From: Humulus lupulus
Lineage: Eukaryota > Streptophyta > Magnoliopsida > Rosales > Cannabaceae
Reading direction: 5' to 3'
DNA length: 64,000 nucleotides
NCBI RefSeq assembly: GCF_963169125.1
Contig: NC_084797.1
Location: forward strand, 92,599,868 to 92,663,867
Shown here: piece by piece, positions 1 through 11,072 of the stretch
How the letters are laid out: every line of letters begins with the position of its first letter
Position numbering within the stretch: position 1 is the stretch's first letter
Notes under the pieces: model-generated
What the model was told of the DNA's origin: nothing
Seen by the model: the letters and a program-made list of their open reading frames with translations, nothing else
The model's database searches: none
Translations under genes and position numbers: made by a program

Positions 1-2444
1 AAATAAGGACTTGATAATAAGGTCATTTTTACCTCAATGTTTGGAAAATGTTTTCAACAATCAAAAATGCTAATTTTCACCTAAGATTTTACAAAAAGCT
101 AAAAGGCATACCAAATATTGAATTGGGAAGTTTTGGTAACAATTGGGTAAGTAAATTTTATGTTATGACCTAACAAAGTATGCAGTTAAAAATTGAAAAA
201 AATAAGGTTTTCACACTTTGTGTAAAAATGGGATTTTGGAACTTAAGATAAAAAGTACATTTATGCTTATTGCAAGATAAAAACTTGGTAACTCTTAAAA
301 ACATTTTGACCTAAAAATACCAATTTGAGTTTAAGTGAGAATTATTTTATTAAAGAATTTTTATTCTTTCTAAAATTAAAATATTTAATTTATTTATAAG
401 TTGATAAATTAAAAGACGGTTTAAAAACCCTATATTTTAATAAAATAATTAAGTAAATTATTTTCTAGTAAGTAAACTTGACTAATTGACTTCGGAAAAG
501 TAACTAGTCAAGATAAGAAATTATTTGCGGTTCTCGTAATTAAGTTAAAATTAGGCGATTTTCTTAAAACGATTTTTAGAGATTAAAACCTTTAGAAAAG
601 TAAAAGGAAAATCAAGATGTGACTTTCTTGAAAAATAATTGAGGGATTTAATTAGTATTTTCTAGATATAATACAGGCCAAAATCTTCTATATATTTAAC
701 CGACTTGTTGAAAGTACGGGTTAATAGCGGAACTTTTAAATAATAAGATTTTTAGCGGATTGTGGGAAAATATTATTGCGATACCTAAGCCTAACTATTG
801 AGACCATAGGATAGGTCTCCCCAAGACTTAGGGTTTAGTCTCAAATTTTTTAGTACGAATTTCTTGAATGGGTTTAAAACCAAATAAGGATCTTTAATCC
901 TTACAAATGATTTTTAAAATGACCAAACTGCCCAAAATAATAATAATGAATTATGAAGTGCCATATTTCATCTGAGTATACTGTATGGATAATTACAGTA
1001 TTGGCTAAGTATAACTGGACTATATATTGGAGCTAAGGACTCCAAGTAAGTCAACTTTTATTGTGTGACTACAACATGAAACGACTATTGTATTGTATGT
1101 TAGTATAGGAACACATGCACATATATACACTGTCGTAGAAAGTTTGCATAGAGATGTTAGTCTAGTGGGTTCTGATTCAGAAAATATGATCGATAGATAT
1201 CCATCATATTCTAGACGGCTAATCTCGGCCACACTGCTTGATTTTATTATGTCTGATTCATTACTGCGATGAGTGGCCAAGGGGTGAGGATTGCTGGCTT
1301 AAACCTAGGGGCGCCAAAATGAATGGGACCTAGGGGCCCTCATGCTTACTTAATCAGTGAACGGTTAGAAATCGAGCAAGTGCTCTGATAAGTTATTCCA
1401 TGATAGTAGCAGTGAATATTGCCCATTATGTGAGATTTCCTAGAGATACTACGGGTGGCCAAGTTTGAGTGAGGCTGAACACCCAAGGGGCAACTGGTCA
1501 CCAGCACCACAGATTAACATAGAAGTCTTTGTAAACCCATGTAACTTCGATTACACTCTTGAATAGTGGCAATGCCCTAGATAACTTGGTGGTTACCCTT
1601 GTGAGGGATTTACTCTTGGATAAGTAGTGATGCCCTAGGTAACTTGATGGTTACCCTTGTGAGGGATTTACTCTTGGATAAGTAGCGATGCCATAGGTAA
1701 GTCGATAGTTACCCTTGATGGGGATATTTATTGGCTAGATATTAGTGTTGAGACTATGTTCTCTCTTACTGATTAGAATTTATGCTGGAGGGCGTGATAC
1801 GCCCGAATTGTTGGAAATTGTTGAGCGTTGGTCTCGAATTATATTGTGGTATATTATATCTTTTTGCTCTAGGATTTTCTCAGTGCATGGATTTATTTAT
1901 TTATATGAAATAGTTTGCCATTGGTTTTCAAGCATAACCATAAGTTTGTCAAGACGCTTTTGCGTTCTTTAAATTGATTGCGTAGGGTCCGGATGGATCT
2001 GGAACCCTAATTTTTGTGCGCTACATCCGGAGCCCTAATTTTTGTGTGCTATTGTTATCTGGGGACAGTAACTTGGTTAGTGACCACCTGCTTTCTTTGC
2101 ATGCTTTTTTTTTTAAGTTGAACTTACTAAGCATTTTCGCTTACCTAGTTGTTTCCTATTGTAGGTAAGAACAAGGGCAAGGCAAAGCAGTGAGCGCTGG
2201 AATCTACCTTGTGGATGTTAATATGGACTGACCTTTTGGGAAGCTTTTTTGTTTTTGGAAATTTTGTTTTATTTTCATAAGCTAGGCTCAATTTACTTTT
2301 CATAAACTATGTTTGTATTAAATGTTAAGCATTGTCATATGACTTTTAAAAAGTTTTTTTTTTATACGGGTTTTTGAGACATTTTGTTACATGAAAACGT
2401 TTATATTTCCGCATTATCGACTCTTGAAAATCCGGGATGTTACA
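1..2444 (+). repeat. 5' LTR of element A (left end cut by the window edge)
   Basis: This region matches 13914-18153 with J removed. Shared landmarks include the 'gcggttctcgtaattaag' block (about 526 and 14264), the TAACTTGATGGTTACCC repeats and the terminal '...gggatgttaca'. It ends in TTACA two bases before the primer-binding site. It keeps about 290 bp (roughly 230-520) that the 3' LTR has lost. No coding sequence is supported here; the small ORFs are accidental. Confidence 0.9.
1572..1745 (+). repeat. 58-bp tandem repeat, three copies, inside LTR of A
   Basis: The phrase 'atgccctaggtaacttgatg' recurs at about 1572, 1630 and 1688, a 58 bp period, with the third copy diverged. The 3' LTR has only about two copies (17380-17490), so the two LTRs differ by one repeat unit. 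Confidence 0.8.
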
Positions 2445-2446
2445 GT

Positions 2447-2458
2447 TGGTATCAGAGC
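2447..2458 (+). other. Primer-binding site of element A (tRNA-iMet type)
   Basis: TGGTATCAGAGC, complementary to the 3' end of plant initiator tRNA-Met, starts two bases after the LTR terminus TTACA. This is the standard site for priming minus-strand DNA synthesis in Tekay-type elements. Confidence 0.93.
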
Positions 2459-2594
2459 TCAAGTTGAGCCGGTTCTGTAGACAACCAACATGTACATTTC
2501 GCAAAGATAGACCGGCACTCACTGTAAGTACTGTCTTTTCATATATGTTTCCTTTGCTTTCTTTTATTTACCTCAATTCTATAAATTGTAGGTT

Positions 2595-3033
2595 ATGGTC
2601 GATATACCTGAGATAGATGACCTTGTGATAGGAAACCTACCCATGATCCCCATGCTTAGGATCGATTACTATAGAATCTTTAACAATGAGAATCTGTGAC
2701 ACTTCGAGTACGATCAACAGCATCGGCATGTCATTCAGTAATGGACTCATTACATGACAGAATTCCTTGATATATCCAACATACCCGAGCGTTGGAGAGT
2801 GCAATATGCTAGCACTTATTTGAGAGGCTCGGCACTGATATGGTTTCGTCATAGACATTGGCGGCTAGATCGCGACACGTGGGATGACTTCCATATGTAA
2901 ATCGAGCTAGCGTTTGGGCCATGGATTGGCCTATCTCCATGGTTGATAGCATACCTCGAGGCAGAGGAGGATCTCGAGAAGTCATACGAGGATACCGACA
3001 AAAAGCTGGATATCCTTATGGATAGCCTAGATT
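2595..3033 (+). pseudogene. Extra gag-like ORF in the leader of element A (degenerate)
   Basis: Reading from the ATG at 2595 gives about 145 codons in one frame with several internal stops. The part at about 2750-2910 reads like a Gag capsid core: a WTHYMTEFL segment, then ASTYLRGSALIWF, then DTWDDF. This matches the plant Retrotrans_gag pattern of aromatic, 'YLRG.A..WF' and 'TW.DF' positions. It lies upstream of, and separate from, the main gag (3367 on), which carries its own capsid and zinc knuckle. A TTGTAG acceptor-like site just precedes it. It may be a captured gag fragment or a relic of a different Gag. The Gag-like assignment is moderate and the origin unknown. Confidence 0.45.
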
Positions 3034-3366
3034 AGGTTATGCTGTGAGAGTCTTGTTGATACTTTTTTTAAAGTCCTTGCAAACCTACTAGGTTGTAGGA
3101 CTTTGGTGTAGTTGTAGCAGGAAAATGTATAAACCCAACATGTAGTTAGGGTTCTCTTTTTGGATTTATCGTCCTGCTAACTAAAATCCTATGGCGTGAT
3201 CTTTCATGATCATTTTGTATTGCTAGGCTATGTCCTTAAATATTATGACTACCTGTTTTGAATCGAATCATTATGGTTCTTCTTTCTTGTTTATGAGAAA
3301 AACTGGTATGGTCATTTATTTCTAGGTTAGTATTCTTCCCTACTATATGTGGTATAAATACATGGA
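3034..3366 (+). other. Non-coding stretch between the two gag-like regions of A
   Basis: AT-rich sequence with no usable ORF in either direction. I see no repeat, terminal inverted repeat or regulatory site that I can support here. Confidence 0.5.
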
Positions 3367-5000
3367 ATGGTGCCTAACACTCGAGCGAGTCGAGGTCGAG
3401 CTGTTAATCAACCAGACCCAGCTGAGAGAGCGACCGTTGACCAGGATGCAGATCGTGGTCGAGGCAGAGGAAGGGTCGAGGCCGAGGCCAAAGAGTACAG
3501 CCAAAACCAAATATAGTAACTCAGATAGAGGATCTTTGACTTTGTGGCGGCTACCGAAAGGGAAAAGGTAACTTGCGTTGGTATTAACTTCTCGCCTATA
3601 TGCGCTTAAGAGCTTTTTGATTTAAATCAAACAAATGGCAAAGACGAGCTCAAGGAGGAATGGGTACTGCTGGCCTAGGCCAGGCCGTGCCTGCTGCTAG
3701 AGCTCCAAACCAAGCTACTAGAGTTCGCGAGATAGCCGAGCAGTTGAATAATCTACAAAGGCTAGTGGAGATGCAGAGAGCCCAAATTGAAAGAGGGCAA
3801 AAGAGACAGGAGGACTCTGATGCCCTCCAAGCTAAAAGGTTTAATACCCTTTTTGGGATGACTCCCCATGGCACCCAATAATGCTCAGAACAACGAAATA
3901 CCACCTGAAAACAATGAAGAATAGAACCTTGGCCTGCAGGTTGTCGTTGAACAACCTGTACCGCCAGTAGAAGCACCAAGAGCTGCCCGACCGAAACCTA
4001 TATCAGAAAGGTTCAGCAACATGAATCCACCTCCATTCGAGAGGAACAGTGACCCATAAATGGCAGAGGAATGGATTAGTATTTTGGAAAGGATCTTCGA
4101 CTTCATTGGAACTACCGAAAGGGAGAAGGTAGTTTGTGCAACCTATATGCTGAGAAAAGATGCCCGCATTTGATGGGATGCAGCCAAGAGAGGGCATAAT
4201 TTTGTTCAATGGCAAGTACTTCAGTAAGGAAGTTATCGAGCACAAAGTAAATGAGTTCACTAATATGAAGCAGGGAACGTCGAGCGTGCAGGACTGCGTT
4301 CGAAAATTCAACCAGCTGTCTACGTTTGCGAAGAACCAGGTGAATATTGAAGAGAATAAGACCTGGAGTTTTATGAAAGACATGCGCAGAGACATTGCCA
4401 GGTGTGTAGACACTGGTAGAACTAGCTCTGAGACGTATGTCGAAGCTGTAGAAAGGGCTCTTCGCCAAGAGTCTTGGGTTGTGTCAGACAAGCTAGAACC
4501 ATAGAAGAACGAAGATAGGAGGTACACTCCCAACAACCCCGGATAGTTTCAGGCCAATCAGAATGGCCCAAGGGGAAAGTTCAACCCGAGGTTCGGCCAG
4601 AACTCGGGGAGAACAAACAATCCAAGAGGCACAAGGCTGATTGTTGGGGGAAATAACAAAATAAAAGGGGGATCTCCCAATCAGGCAACGGCTAGTCCCA
4701 ACAAACAGTCGAGACGTGAGTTTGAACAATGGCCACTGTCCAACAAGTGTAACCGACACCATCGGGGCGAGTGTGGGGTATGTTATAACTATGGAAAGCC
4801 AAGAAACCTTGCTAAAGAGTGCCGAATGCCAGCCAAGGGCAACGAAAATGACCAGCAGAAACAAATTGGAGCTCCACCTCGAGTATATGCGCTTACGCAA
4901 AGCGACAAAGGAGCTGGATCATCTGACATGGTGTCAGGTCAGATTTTTATCGCCCAAACCTCAGCATATGCATTAATGGATACTGGTGCATCGCATTCTT
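3367..5000 (+). pseudogene. gag of element A (capsid and nucleocapsid), decayed
   Basis: An ATG at 3367 opens an Arg-rich start (MVPNTRASRGRAV) typical of chromovirus Gag N termini. A partial duplicate of the capsid phrase 'DF...TEREKV' lies at about 3530-3575, and the full version follows at about 4090-4150. The capsid domain continues to about 4490 (KYFSKEVIEHKVNEF, then the VQDCVRKFNQLSTFA segment). The nucleocapsid knuckle at about 4778-4820 reads CYNYGKPRNLAKEC: the second Cys has become Tyr and the His has become Asn, so zinc binding is lost. Stops and frame changes occur at about 3881, 3916, 4057 and 4171. The protein once packaged element RNA in cytoplasmic particles. Confidence 0.85.
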
Positions 5001-6759
5001 TTGTATCTGCCTCCTTGTGGAAAAATTAAATAGAAGGCCTGAGCCTATGCCTGTTATTCGTGGGGTATCCTTGCCTTTGAGAGAGGATATGCTGATGCGG
5101 ACATGGGTTAGAGCCGTACCAGTTTGGATTGAAGGTCATGAGCTGACGACGGATTTGTTAGTCTTGGACCTACATGAATACGACGTCATATTTGGGATGG
5201 ATTGGTTAACCACATATGGAGCCATTATCAATTGCAAGTGCAGAAAAGTGGTCTTCACCCCAGCGGGAGAAGATTCATTCTAGTTCAAGGGTACATCAAG
5301 AGAAAAGAAGTGCCCCGTGATTTCTACAATGAAGGCGAGAAAAATGTTGAGTTACGGATGCATCAATTTTCTGGCAAACATAGTGGATAAGGATAAAGAG
5401 ACAGGTCAAGAACCTTCTAATGTACCGGTTGTGTGCAAGTTTCCCAACGTATTTCCTAAAGATCTCCCAGGGATTCCACCATACCGAGAGATCGTATTTT
5501 AGATAGAGCTAATTTTGAGAACTGCGCCGATCTCAAAGACCCCTTACAGGATGGCGCTAGCTGAACTCAAGGAGTTGCAATCGCAACTGCAAGAGTTACT
5601 GGACAAGAAGTTCATAAGGCCAAGCCATTCTCCGTGGGGAGCCCCGATCTTATTCATGAAGAAGAATGACGGCTCGATGAGAATGTGCATTGACAATCGG
5701 GAGCTGAACAAAGTGACGATCAAGAACCGATATCCATTGCCAAGGATTGACGATCTTTTTGATCAACTACAAGGAGCATAAGTATTTTCCAAAATAGACC
5801 TGCGATCAAGCTATCATCAGCTCAAGCTTAAGGAGGTGGATATATCAAAGACGGCCTTCAGAAGGCACTACGGTCACTACGAGTTCTTAGTGATATCCTT
5901 TGGACTAACCAATGCGCCTGCAACATTCATGGATCTCATGAATCGAGTATTTTTGTGAGTATTTGGATAAGTTTGTCGTTGTGTTCATTGATGATATTCT
6001 AATATACTCGAAAAACCAAGAAGAGCATTCAACGCATCTGGGACTGGTCCTTCAGTGTCTTCAAGAGGAAAATCTTTACGCTATGTTTTCAAAATGCGAA
6101 ATCTACCTAGAGAAAGTTAGTTTTCTGGGGCACATAGTGTCGGGAGACAGAATTTCGGTAGATCCTGCCAAGATAGAAGTTGTTAAGCAGTGGAAACCTC
6201 TGAAAAATGCTCATGAGGTTAGAAGTTTTCTTGGGTTAGCGGGATATTATCGGTGATTTGTGGAAGGATTTTCTAAAATAGCTACACCAATGATGGCCCT
6301 CACCCGCAAAAACATCAAGTATGAATGGACTGATAAGCGCGATAAGATTTTTCAGGAGCTGAAAATGAGATTGACGACTACCCCAGTGCTGACAATCCTT
6401 AATGGCACAAAGGGATATACTATTTATAGTGATGCCTCAGGCCGAGGGTTGGGAGCAGTGCTGATGCAACACGAAAAAGTAATTTCTTATGCTTCTCAAC
6501 AGTTAAAAATTACGAGAAGAACTATCCAACTCATGACCTGGAGCTGACAGTAGTGGTTTTCACACTGAAAATTTTGAGGCACTACCTGTAAGGGATACAC
6601 TGCGACATCTACACTAATCACAAAAGCCTGAAGTATTTCTTCACTCAGCAGGAATTGAATATGAGACAACGTCGATGGTTGGAGCTGTTCAACGACTACA
6701 ACTGTGACATTCTGCACCACTCGGGAATATCAAACAAGGTGGCAGATGCATTGAGTCGA
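4826..6759 (+). pseudogene. pol of element A, first part: protease, reverse transcriptase, RNase H (decayed)
   Basis: Protease: the active-site motif MDTGASHSF at about 4975-5000. Reverse transcriptase: about 5530-6250, with [16 protein letters not shown], the [16 protein letters not shown] finger and the [10 protein letters not shown] catalytic motif near 5987. RNase H: about 6410-6759, with YSDASGRGLGAVLMQH, a PTHDLE region and [12 protein letters not shown], ending at the ADALSR boundary that normally precedes integrase. Frameshifts at about 5029 and 5955, plus many in-frame stops (5284, 5503, 5782, 6257), mark it as dead. The reading is cut at 6759 where element B starts; integrase resumes at 12456. 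Confidence 0.9.
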
Positions 6760-6761
6760 GG

Positions 6762-6977
6762 GTGCGAGAGAGAACTTTCAGAGTCGGCGACCTGGTGCTG
6801 AGGAAGGTACTCCCAAACACGCGAGACCCAGGCGCCGGAGTGCTGGGGGCAAACTGGGAGGGGCCCTACCAGGTTGCTCAGTGCATCCCCCCGAACACTT
6901 ACAAGCTGGCTCGCATGGACGACACCCTCATACCCCGGGCATGGAACGCAGAGCACTTGAGGAAGTATTACCAGTAA
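6762..6977 (+). pseudogene. Integrase C-terminal fragment of element B
   Basis: About 71 codons read [15 protein letters not shown], then NWEGPYQVAQ, then AWNAEHLRKYY and stop. This is the C-terminal DNA-binding part of Tat-type integrases (the 'VGDLVLRKV ... WEGPY' pattern). The zinc finger and catalytic core are missing upstream because the element is truncated. A GTG opens the reading, but the fragment has no true start. Confidence 0.85.
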
Positions 6978-8121
6978 AGCGCCCACACCTGATGGTAAAA
7001 GAACAAGTGTGGCACGCTGCCTTGATATGGTAGGAAGAAATCAAAGAGGTTACCTAGATAACCTCCTAAGTAGGTGTGAGTCTTTTTATTTTGTTTCATA
7101 TGAAAACCCCCTATGTACCGTTGCAACTATGTGTACGAGACTATTTATTATGAATATGATGAATGGAACGGCATGTTATGAGAAAAACTATTAGCAACTT
7201 CGTGTGTTATTTTTCTTCGATACTCGGGCATCAGCCAAAGTGTCCGCCGAAATAAATTTCACCAAACACTTGGGGGGCAGGACAAGGGGCAATAACACAG
7301 CCAGCAAGGGGAACCTAAAAAGGGCCCTCTAACGGAGGATCTTAGAAAGGACCCCTCGCCCTCCTAAAAAAGAGGCTCCTAAAAAAGACCCTCTAATAAG
7401 GGATCTTAAAAAAGGCCCTCAATTAGGAGTAGCCTAAAAACGACCCCCTATGCGTCAGGAGGACCCGAGAGGGATCATGACCCTGAAAAGGACCGTTTAA
7501 TGGGAGATCCTAGAAGGTCCTAGGCGAAGTCCCTAAACACAGAAAATAGTAAAAAGACCTTGCAAGGCCTCCCTTGAGTTTACAAGGATTAGCTACCCTT
7601 GTGAGCATCAAGGAGGCCAAAGGGCCTCACGAAAGAAAAATATATATATAGTGACAACACTAATAAGTCTAGAGCGGCCGCCAAGCCGTCTAGCAAAAAA
7701 GGGTCCTAAAAGCGACCCTTGCATAAATAGTACTATGCATAATGACGAGAGGGACGCTTCTCGCAAAGAAATAATAAGCGCGCGCAAGAAAAACATGAAA
7801 GGATAACTAAGACCCAAGGGGTCAAAATATCCTTATGAAAGCAACCAAGAGGCACCAAAAGAGGTCCCAGTGAACCCTTACACATGGGCTCCAAAGGACT
7901 TCCAGCCTGATAGATAAAAGAGGGGAACCAACTAAACCCCTTCACACAGGCTTAAAAGGGCCTCCAATGCAATAGAACAAGAAATAAATAAGCAACATAT
8001 GTATTTATACATTAAAAGAAAAAAAGGAGTTCTTAAAACAGTACAAGAGTTACCAAAAGAGAAGTAATACTGATAATGATGTTACATAGTAAAAAGAAAA
8101 CAAAGGCAAAGCAAGACTACT
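6978..8121 (+). other. 3' untranslated region of element B with degenerate purine-rich repeats
   Basis: No coding region is supported. At about 7300-7450 and loosely to 7560 there is an imperfect repeat of the type 'cctaaaaaagaccctctaa..ggatctt', five to six copies. The rest is ordinary sequence leading to the 3' end of the antisense ORF. Confidence 0.6.
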
Positions 8122-8619
8122 TCAAGGCTTCTTAATGTGGGCACTCCATAGGGCCGCTCGAGCAACGGCTTGTTCACCAAAGGAGGAGAAGTTGAAGCTG
8201 GGATCCTGCTTCCACACATTATAGAGGGCGCGGTCTATGGACCTGCGCTCGGTGCTAACCTTCTCCGCCTCCAAGGAAGCACACCTCTCCTACGCTGGCT
8301 GGAGATCAGCCCTGAGGGCCTCGACTTCGGCCTCCAATAGGGTAACTCTCTGCTGCGAGGCGGCCGCAGTGTCCTTGACCTCCCGGAGTTCACGCTCCAA
8401 GCGAGTAACCTTGCCTTCTAGTCTCTTGATCTTAGCCCTTATTTTCTTCCTCTTCGATGACAAGTTGGAAAGTTTTGTCTGGACCTCTGACAATTTAGCA
8501 TTGGTCTCGTTAAGCTCTCCCTCAAGCTCCCGCACCCGAGCTGTAAGGCAGTTCCTCTCAGCAGCAGACAAAGAGAGGTTGTTAGACGAGTCGACAAACC
8601 GCATAGCCAACATATAGGT

Positions 8620-8702
8620 CTGCACAAAAAAAAAAGAAAGAGAGAGAGTATATGAGTAAACGCCTATACATAATATGACCAGCACGAGGAGCAAAGACTC
8701 AC
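8620..8702 (-). other. Predicted intron of the antisense ORF of B (83 bp)
   Basis: Minus-strand donor GTGAGT directly follows a TGG codon; the acceptor is a T-rich tract plus GTGCAG. Splicing joins two different frames in phase 0, running MTW into TYMLAMRF and the coiled coil. Without splicing the upstream frame stops within about 12 codons. Confidence 0.75.
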
Positions 8703-9413
8703 CCAAGTCATGGAGCGCCTTAAGTCCTCCCCAAGGTCCGCCTGAGCCAAATTCCCAAGGCCACTCCAGTCGGACACGGGAAGGCCCGAGGCAAGCTCGA
8801 TGTATCGCCGTCCGAATGACGCCGCCATCCGCGTCACCCAGGGCGTCCCATCCGTACCAGGGGCATCTGGCTGGGTGGGGATAGACGACCCACTTGCCGA
8901 AGTGGGAGGGGGCGCAGTGAAAGTGGACGGCAGAGGCTCTGATGCATTGAAAGGGGGGTCCGAAAGACCGACGTAATCAACCCCCGGCGATCCGAGGTCG
9001 AGATGAGCCTGAGGGGAGGCGTCACGACCCTCAGGGTTAGGGTAAATACTGCACCCCGGAATGTCCTGCTGGTCTTGTGAGGGAGGGGCTATGTCCGGAC
9101 CATAAGGAGCACATGGAGGACACCCCCTAGGAGATGGAGGCAGCTGGTGGAATCCCCCGCGGTCAAGGGGGGCTTCATCCGGCCCTTCCTCATCTTCATC
9201 GTCATCTGGGCAAGGCTCACCCAAGGTCTTCTTCATCTTCGTAGACCCGGAGATGGTCCACAGCAACTTGGGGTCAGAGACGGGAGTTAGCTTGTAGCGG
9301 TTCAAATTCTTTACAGTGAAAAGGCGCGCCGCCTCTTTCCTGGCGGGATCAGCTTTGAGGAACCGTCTCATGTCTTTTGCTTTAAACCCGACGACGGAGG
9401 GTTCGGCGAATCG

Positions 9414-9513
9414 CTCTGCGCAATACGGGCCATAGTCGGTGTGAGCATAAGGCACGAAACCATAAGTTACACAAAAGAAAAAGGGGAAGGGAAACAATGC
9501 TCAGAATACTTAC
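9414..9513 (-). other. Predicted intron of the antisense ORF of B (100 bp)
   Basis: Minus-strand donor GTAAGT follows ...GALP; the acceptor is TTGCGCAGAG before CGA TTC. Both ends are phase 0 and the splice joins the two otherwise separate frames. An alternative acceptor three bases earlier in the gene (GCAG) or two-base shift would break the frame, so the GAG acceptor is preferred. Confidence 0.65.
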
Positions 9514-10842
9514 TGGGAGTGCTCCGGAAACCTCGCGAACAGAGAGTGGACCTTCCACGAAGAAAAAGTCCTGCTTCCAAGCCCCCGGGTTAGACACCGA
9601 ACCTTCTATCAAAGAGGCCCCGTTGTTGGCTTTTTGTAGATAGTAAAAGCCTTTTGAATTGTGGAGGGGCATGAGGTTGTAGAGGAAGTGTACCTCGGCA
9701 GCCGTAGGAGCGCGTTTCAACTATTTCATATACGCAACGAAAAAACAGCTCAAAGTCAGCCAGCCATTGGGTGCCAACTGAAGTGGGGGAATGTCGAAGT
9801 AGTTGAGGACTGCGACGAAGAACGGGTGCAGCAGAATGGTACCACCCGCCTTTAGGATTTGCTCGCTGAGGGCCACGAAACCGAGTCTAGGGTGGTCGGC
9901 CCGGCATGCCTCCAAAGGGGCGTACAGAGCATAATCTGGAGGGACGCGATAGTCATTCACGATGTCAATTAGTTTGTTGTTGGACACGCGCGACACCACC
10001 TCAGATGCTAGTAAAGGGGCGTCGACATCCTCTTGGGTAGATATCTGTCGGCGCGCCTTCGGCATATCTGCAAAATCAAAAGAAAATGGCGAGGAAGAGA
10101 CAGAACACTTGACCCTCCATTTTTTCTTCCTAGAAAGAGTCTTCCATCGAGGAAGCGACTGCAGAAGCGCTAAGCTGGGACAAACTGAGACTAAGGGCTG
10201 AGGAGAAACAGAAACAGCCCCCTGACAGCCATCAAGCGAGGATGGGCTGGAAGGTTCAGGCGGAAGGTGTCCCTCCATAAACTCTAACTCCCACTGCAAT
10301 TCAAAGAGGGTCATCCTAAGGCTCGCTACGTGATCACTAAGGTCTGGGGGGGAAGGTCCTCCGTCTCCTCTTGACACCGAGTCAATTTCACTCTCCACCA
10401 CCCAAATTTTACGCCTAAGTTCGGCCATGTACTCAAGGTGGAAAATGCGGGCTTGCCTTAAGGAGTCATAGTCCTAGTGAGGGTTCCCCTCAGGGAACTC
10501 TGAGTCCGAGGACAGGTCAATAAACTCAGGCTCGGGAGGCATGTCGGACGGGCCGTCACTGGCCATGAAACCACGTCCCAACAGCAAAAAGGGTTCACGT
10601 ATAAACGAGAGAAAGGCTACAAAACACAAAGGAATAGGCTTAATATCTCTAGATGCAAACGCCCTAAATGACCCACTACAGGATATAAAAAAAAAAAAAG
10701 AGAGGAGGGGCGTGCATATGATCAAACTCACTACAAGATTAGGCTAAGGTACCCCATCCCAAGTACTGTTAGTTTGAACCCGACAAAAAAAAAAAAAAAT
10801 GAAGGAAATGAAATGAAACTATGGAAAAAATGGGGTTGTGGA

Positions 10843-10896
10843 GGATTGAACCTCTTACCTCTTGAAAAAGGAAGAGTTCTCCAAACCACTAAGCCA
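10843..10896 (-). other. tRNA-like A-box/B-box pair (possible tRNA relic or SINE head)
   Basis: On the minus strand TGGCTTAGTGG (10896-10886) fits a pol III A box and GGTTCAATCC (10852-10843) is one base short of a B box, about 33 nt apart. The intervening sequence does not fold into a convincing tRNA by eye, so I do not call a tRNA gene. Confidence 0.35.
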
Positions 10897-10934
10897 AGGA
10901 AGTAAAGTGAAAATATTAGGCCATGCATGAAGGC

Positions 10935-10943
10935 CTATTTATA
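10935..10943 (-). promoter_or_regulatory. Antisense TATA-like box upstream of the extra ORF of B
   Basis: TATAAATAG on the minus strand, about 370 bp upstream of the ORF start at 10566. Comparable boxes precede the homologous ORFs of D and G. Confidence 0.5.
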
Positions 10944-10989
10944 AGAATCAAGATGAATAGTCTACAAGAGCACCTGAAGGTCCTCTTCT

Positions 10990-11004
10990 AGACTGGGGGG
11001 CAAG
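10990..11004 (+). other. Polypurine tract of element B
   Basis: AGACTGGGGGGCAAG directly abuts the LTR start TGTGGACGCC. It would prime plus-strand DNA synthesis. Confidence 0.85.
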
Positions 11005-11072
11005 TGTGGACGCCCAAATTCCACCAAGGCAAAATATGAAAGTCACGAGAGGTCCTCGGCTGCTGTGCGCAG

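Larger units (their letters stand above)
8122..10566 (-). pseudogene. Antisense extra ORF of element B, Transposase_28-like, intron-containing
   Basis: Read on the minus strand it starts at MASDGPSDMPPEPEF (10566) and ends in WSAHIKKP-stop (8122). The middle (about 10020-9560) resembles the plant 'putative gypsy type transposon' domain (Pfam Transposase_28): PDYALYAPLEACRAD, LLHPFFVAVLNYFDIPPLQL, APNGW, KGFYYL and WKQDFFFVEGP. A Pro/acidic linker follows, then a long coiled coil (about 8560-8300) and a conserved-looking tail. Two introns are readable (8620-8702 and 9414-9513), both phase 0, and a third ends at TTTTGCAG (10068-10080) with an unclear donor. Three in-frame stops (10474, 9721, 8290) make this copy a pseudogene. 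Its function is unknown; extra ORFs of this type are known from Tat-lineage elements. Confidence 0.75.

Noticed and set aside
7009..7194. 61-codon ORF after the integrase end of B
   Set aside because: No domain and in the untranslated region.
8237..8617. 126-codon plus-strand ORF
   Set aside because: Shadow of the coiled-coil exon of the antisense ORF, which has the better protein features and splice sites.
10843..10896. A functional tRNA gene
   Set aside because: A and B box-like words exist but I cannot fold a cloverleaf; kept only as a tRNA-like relic.
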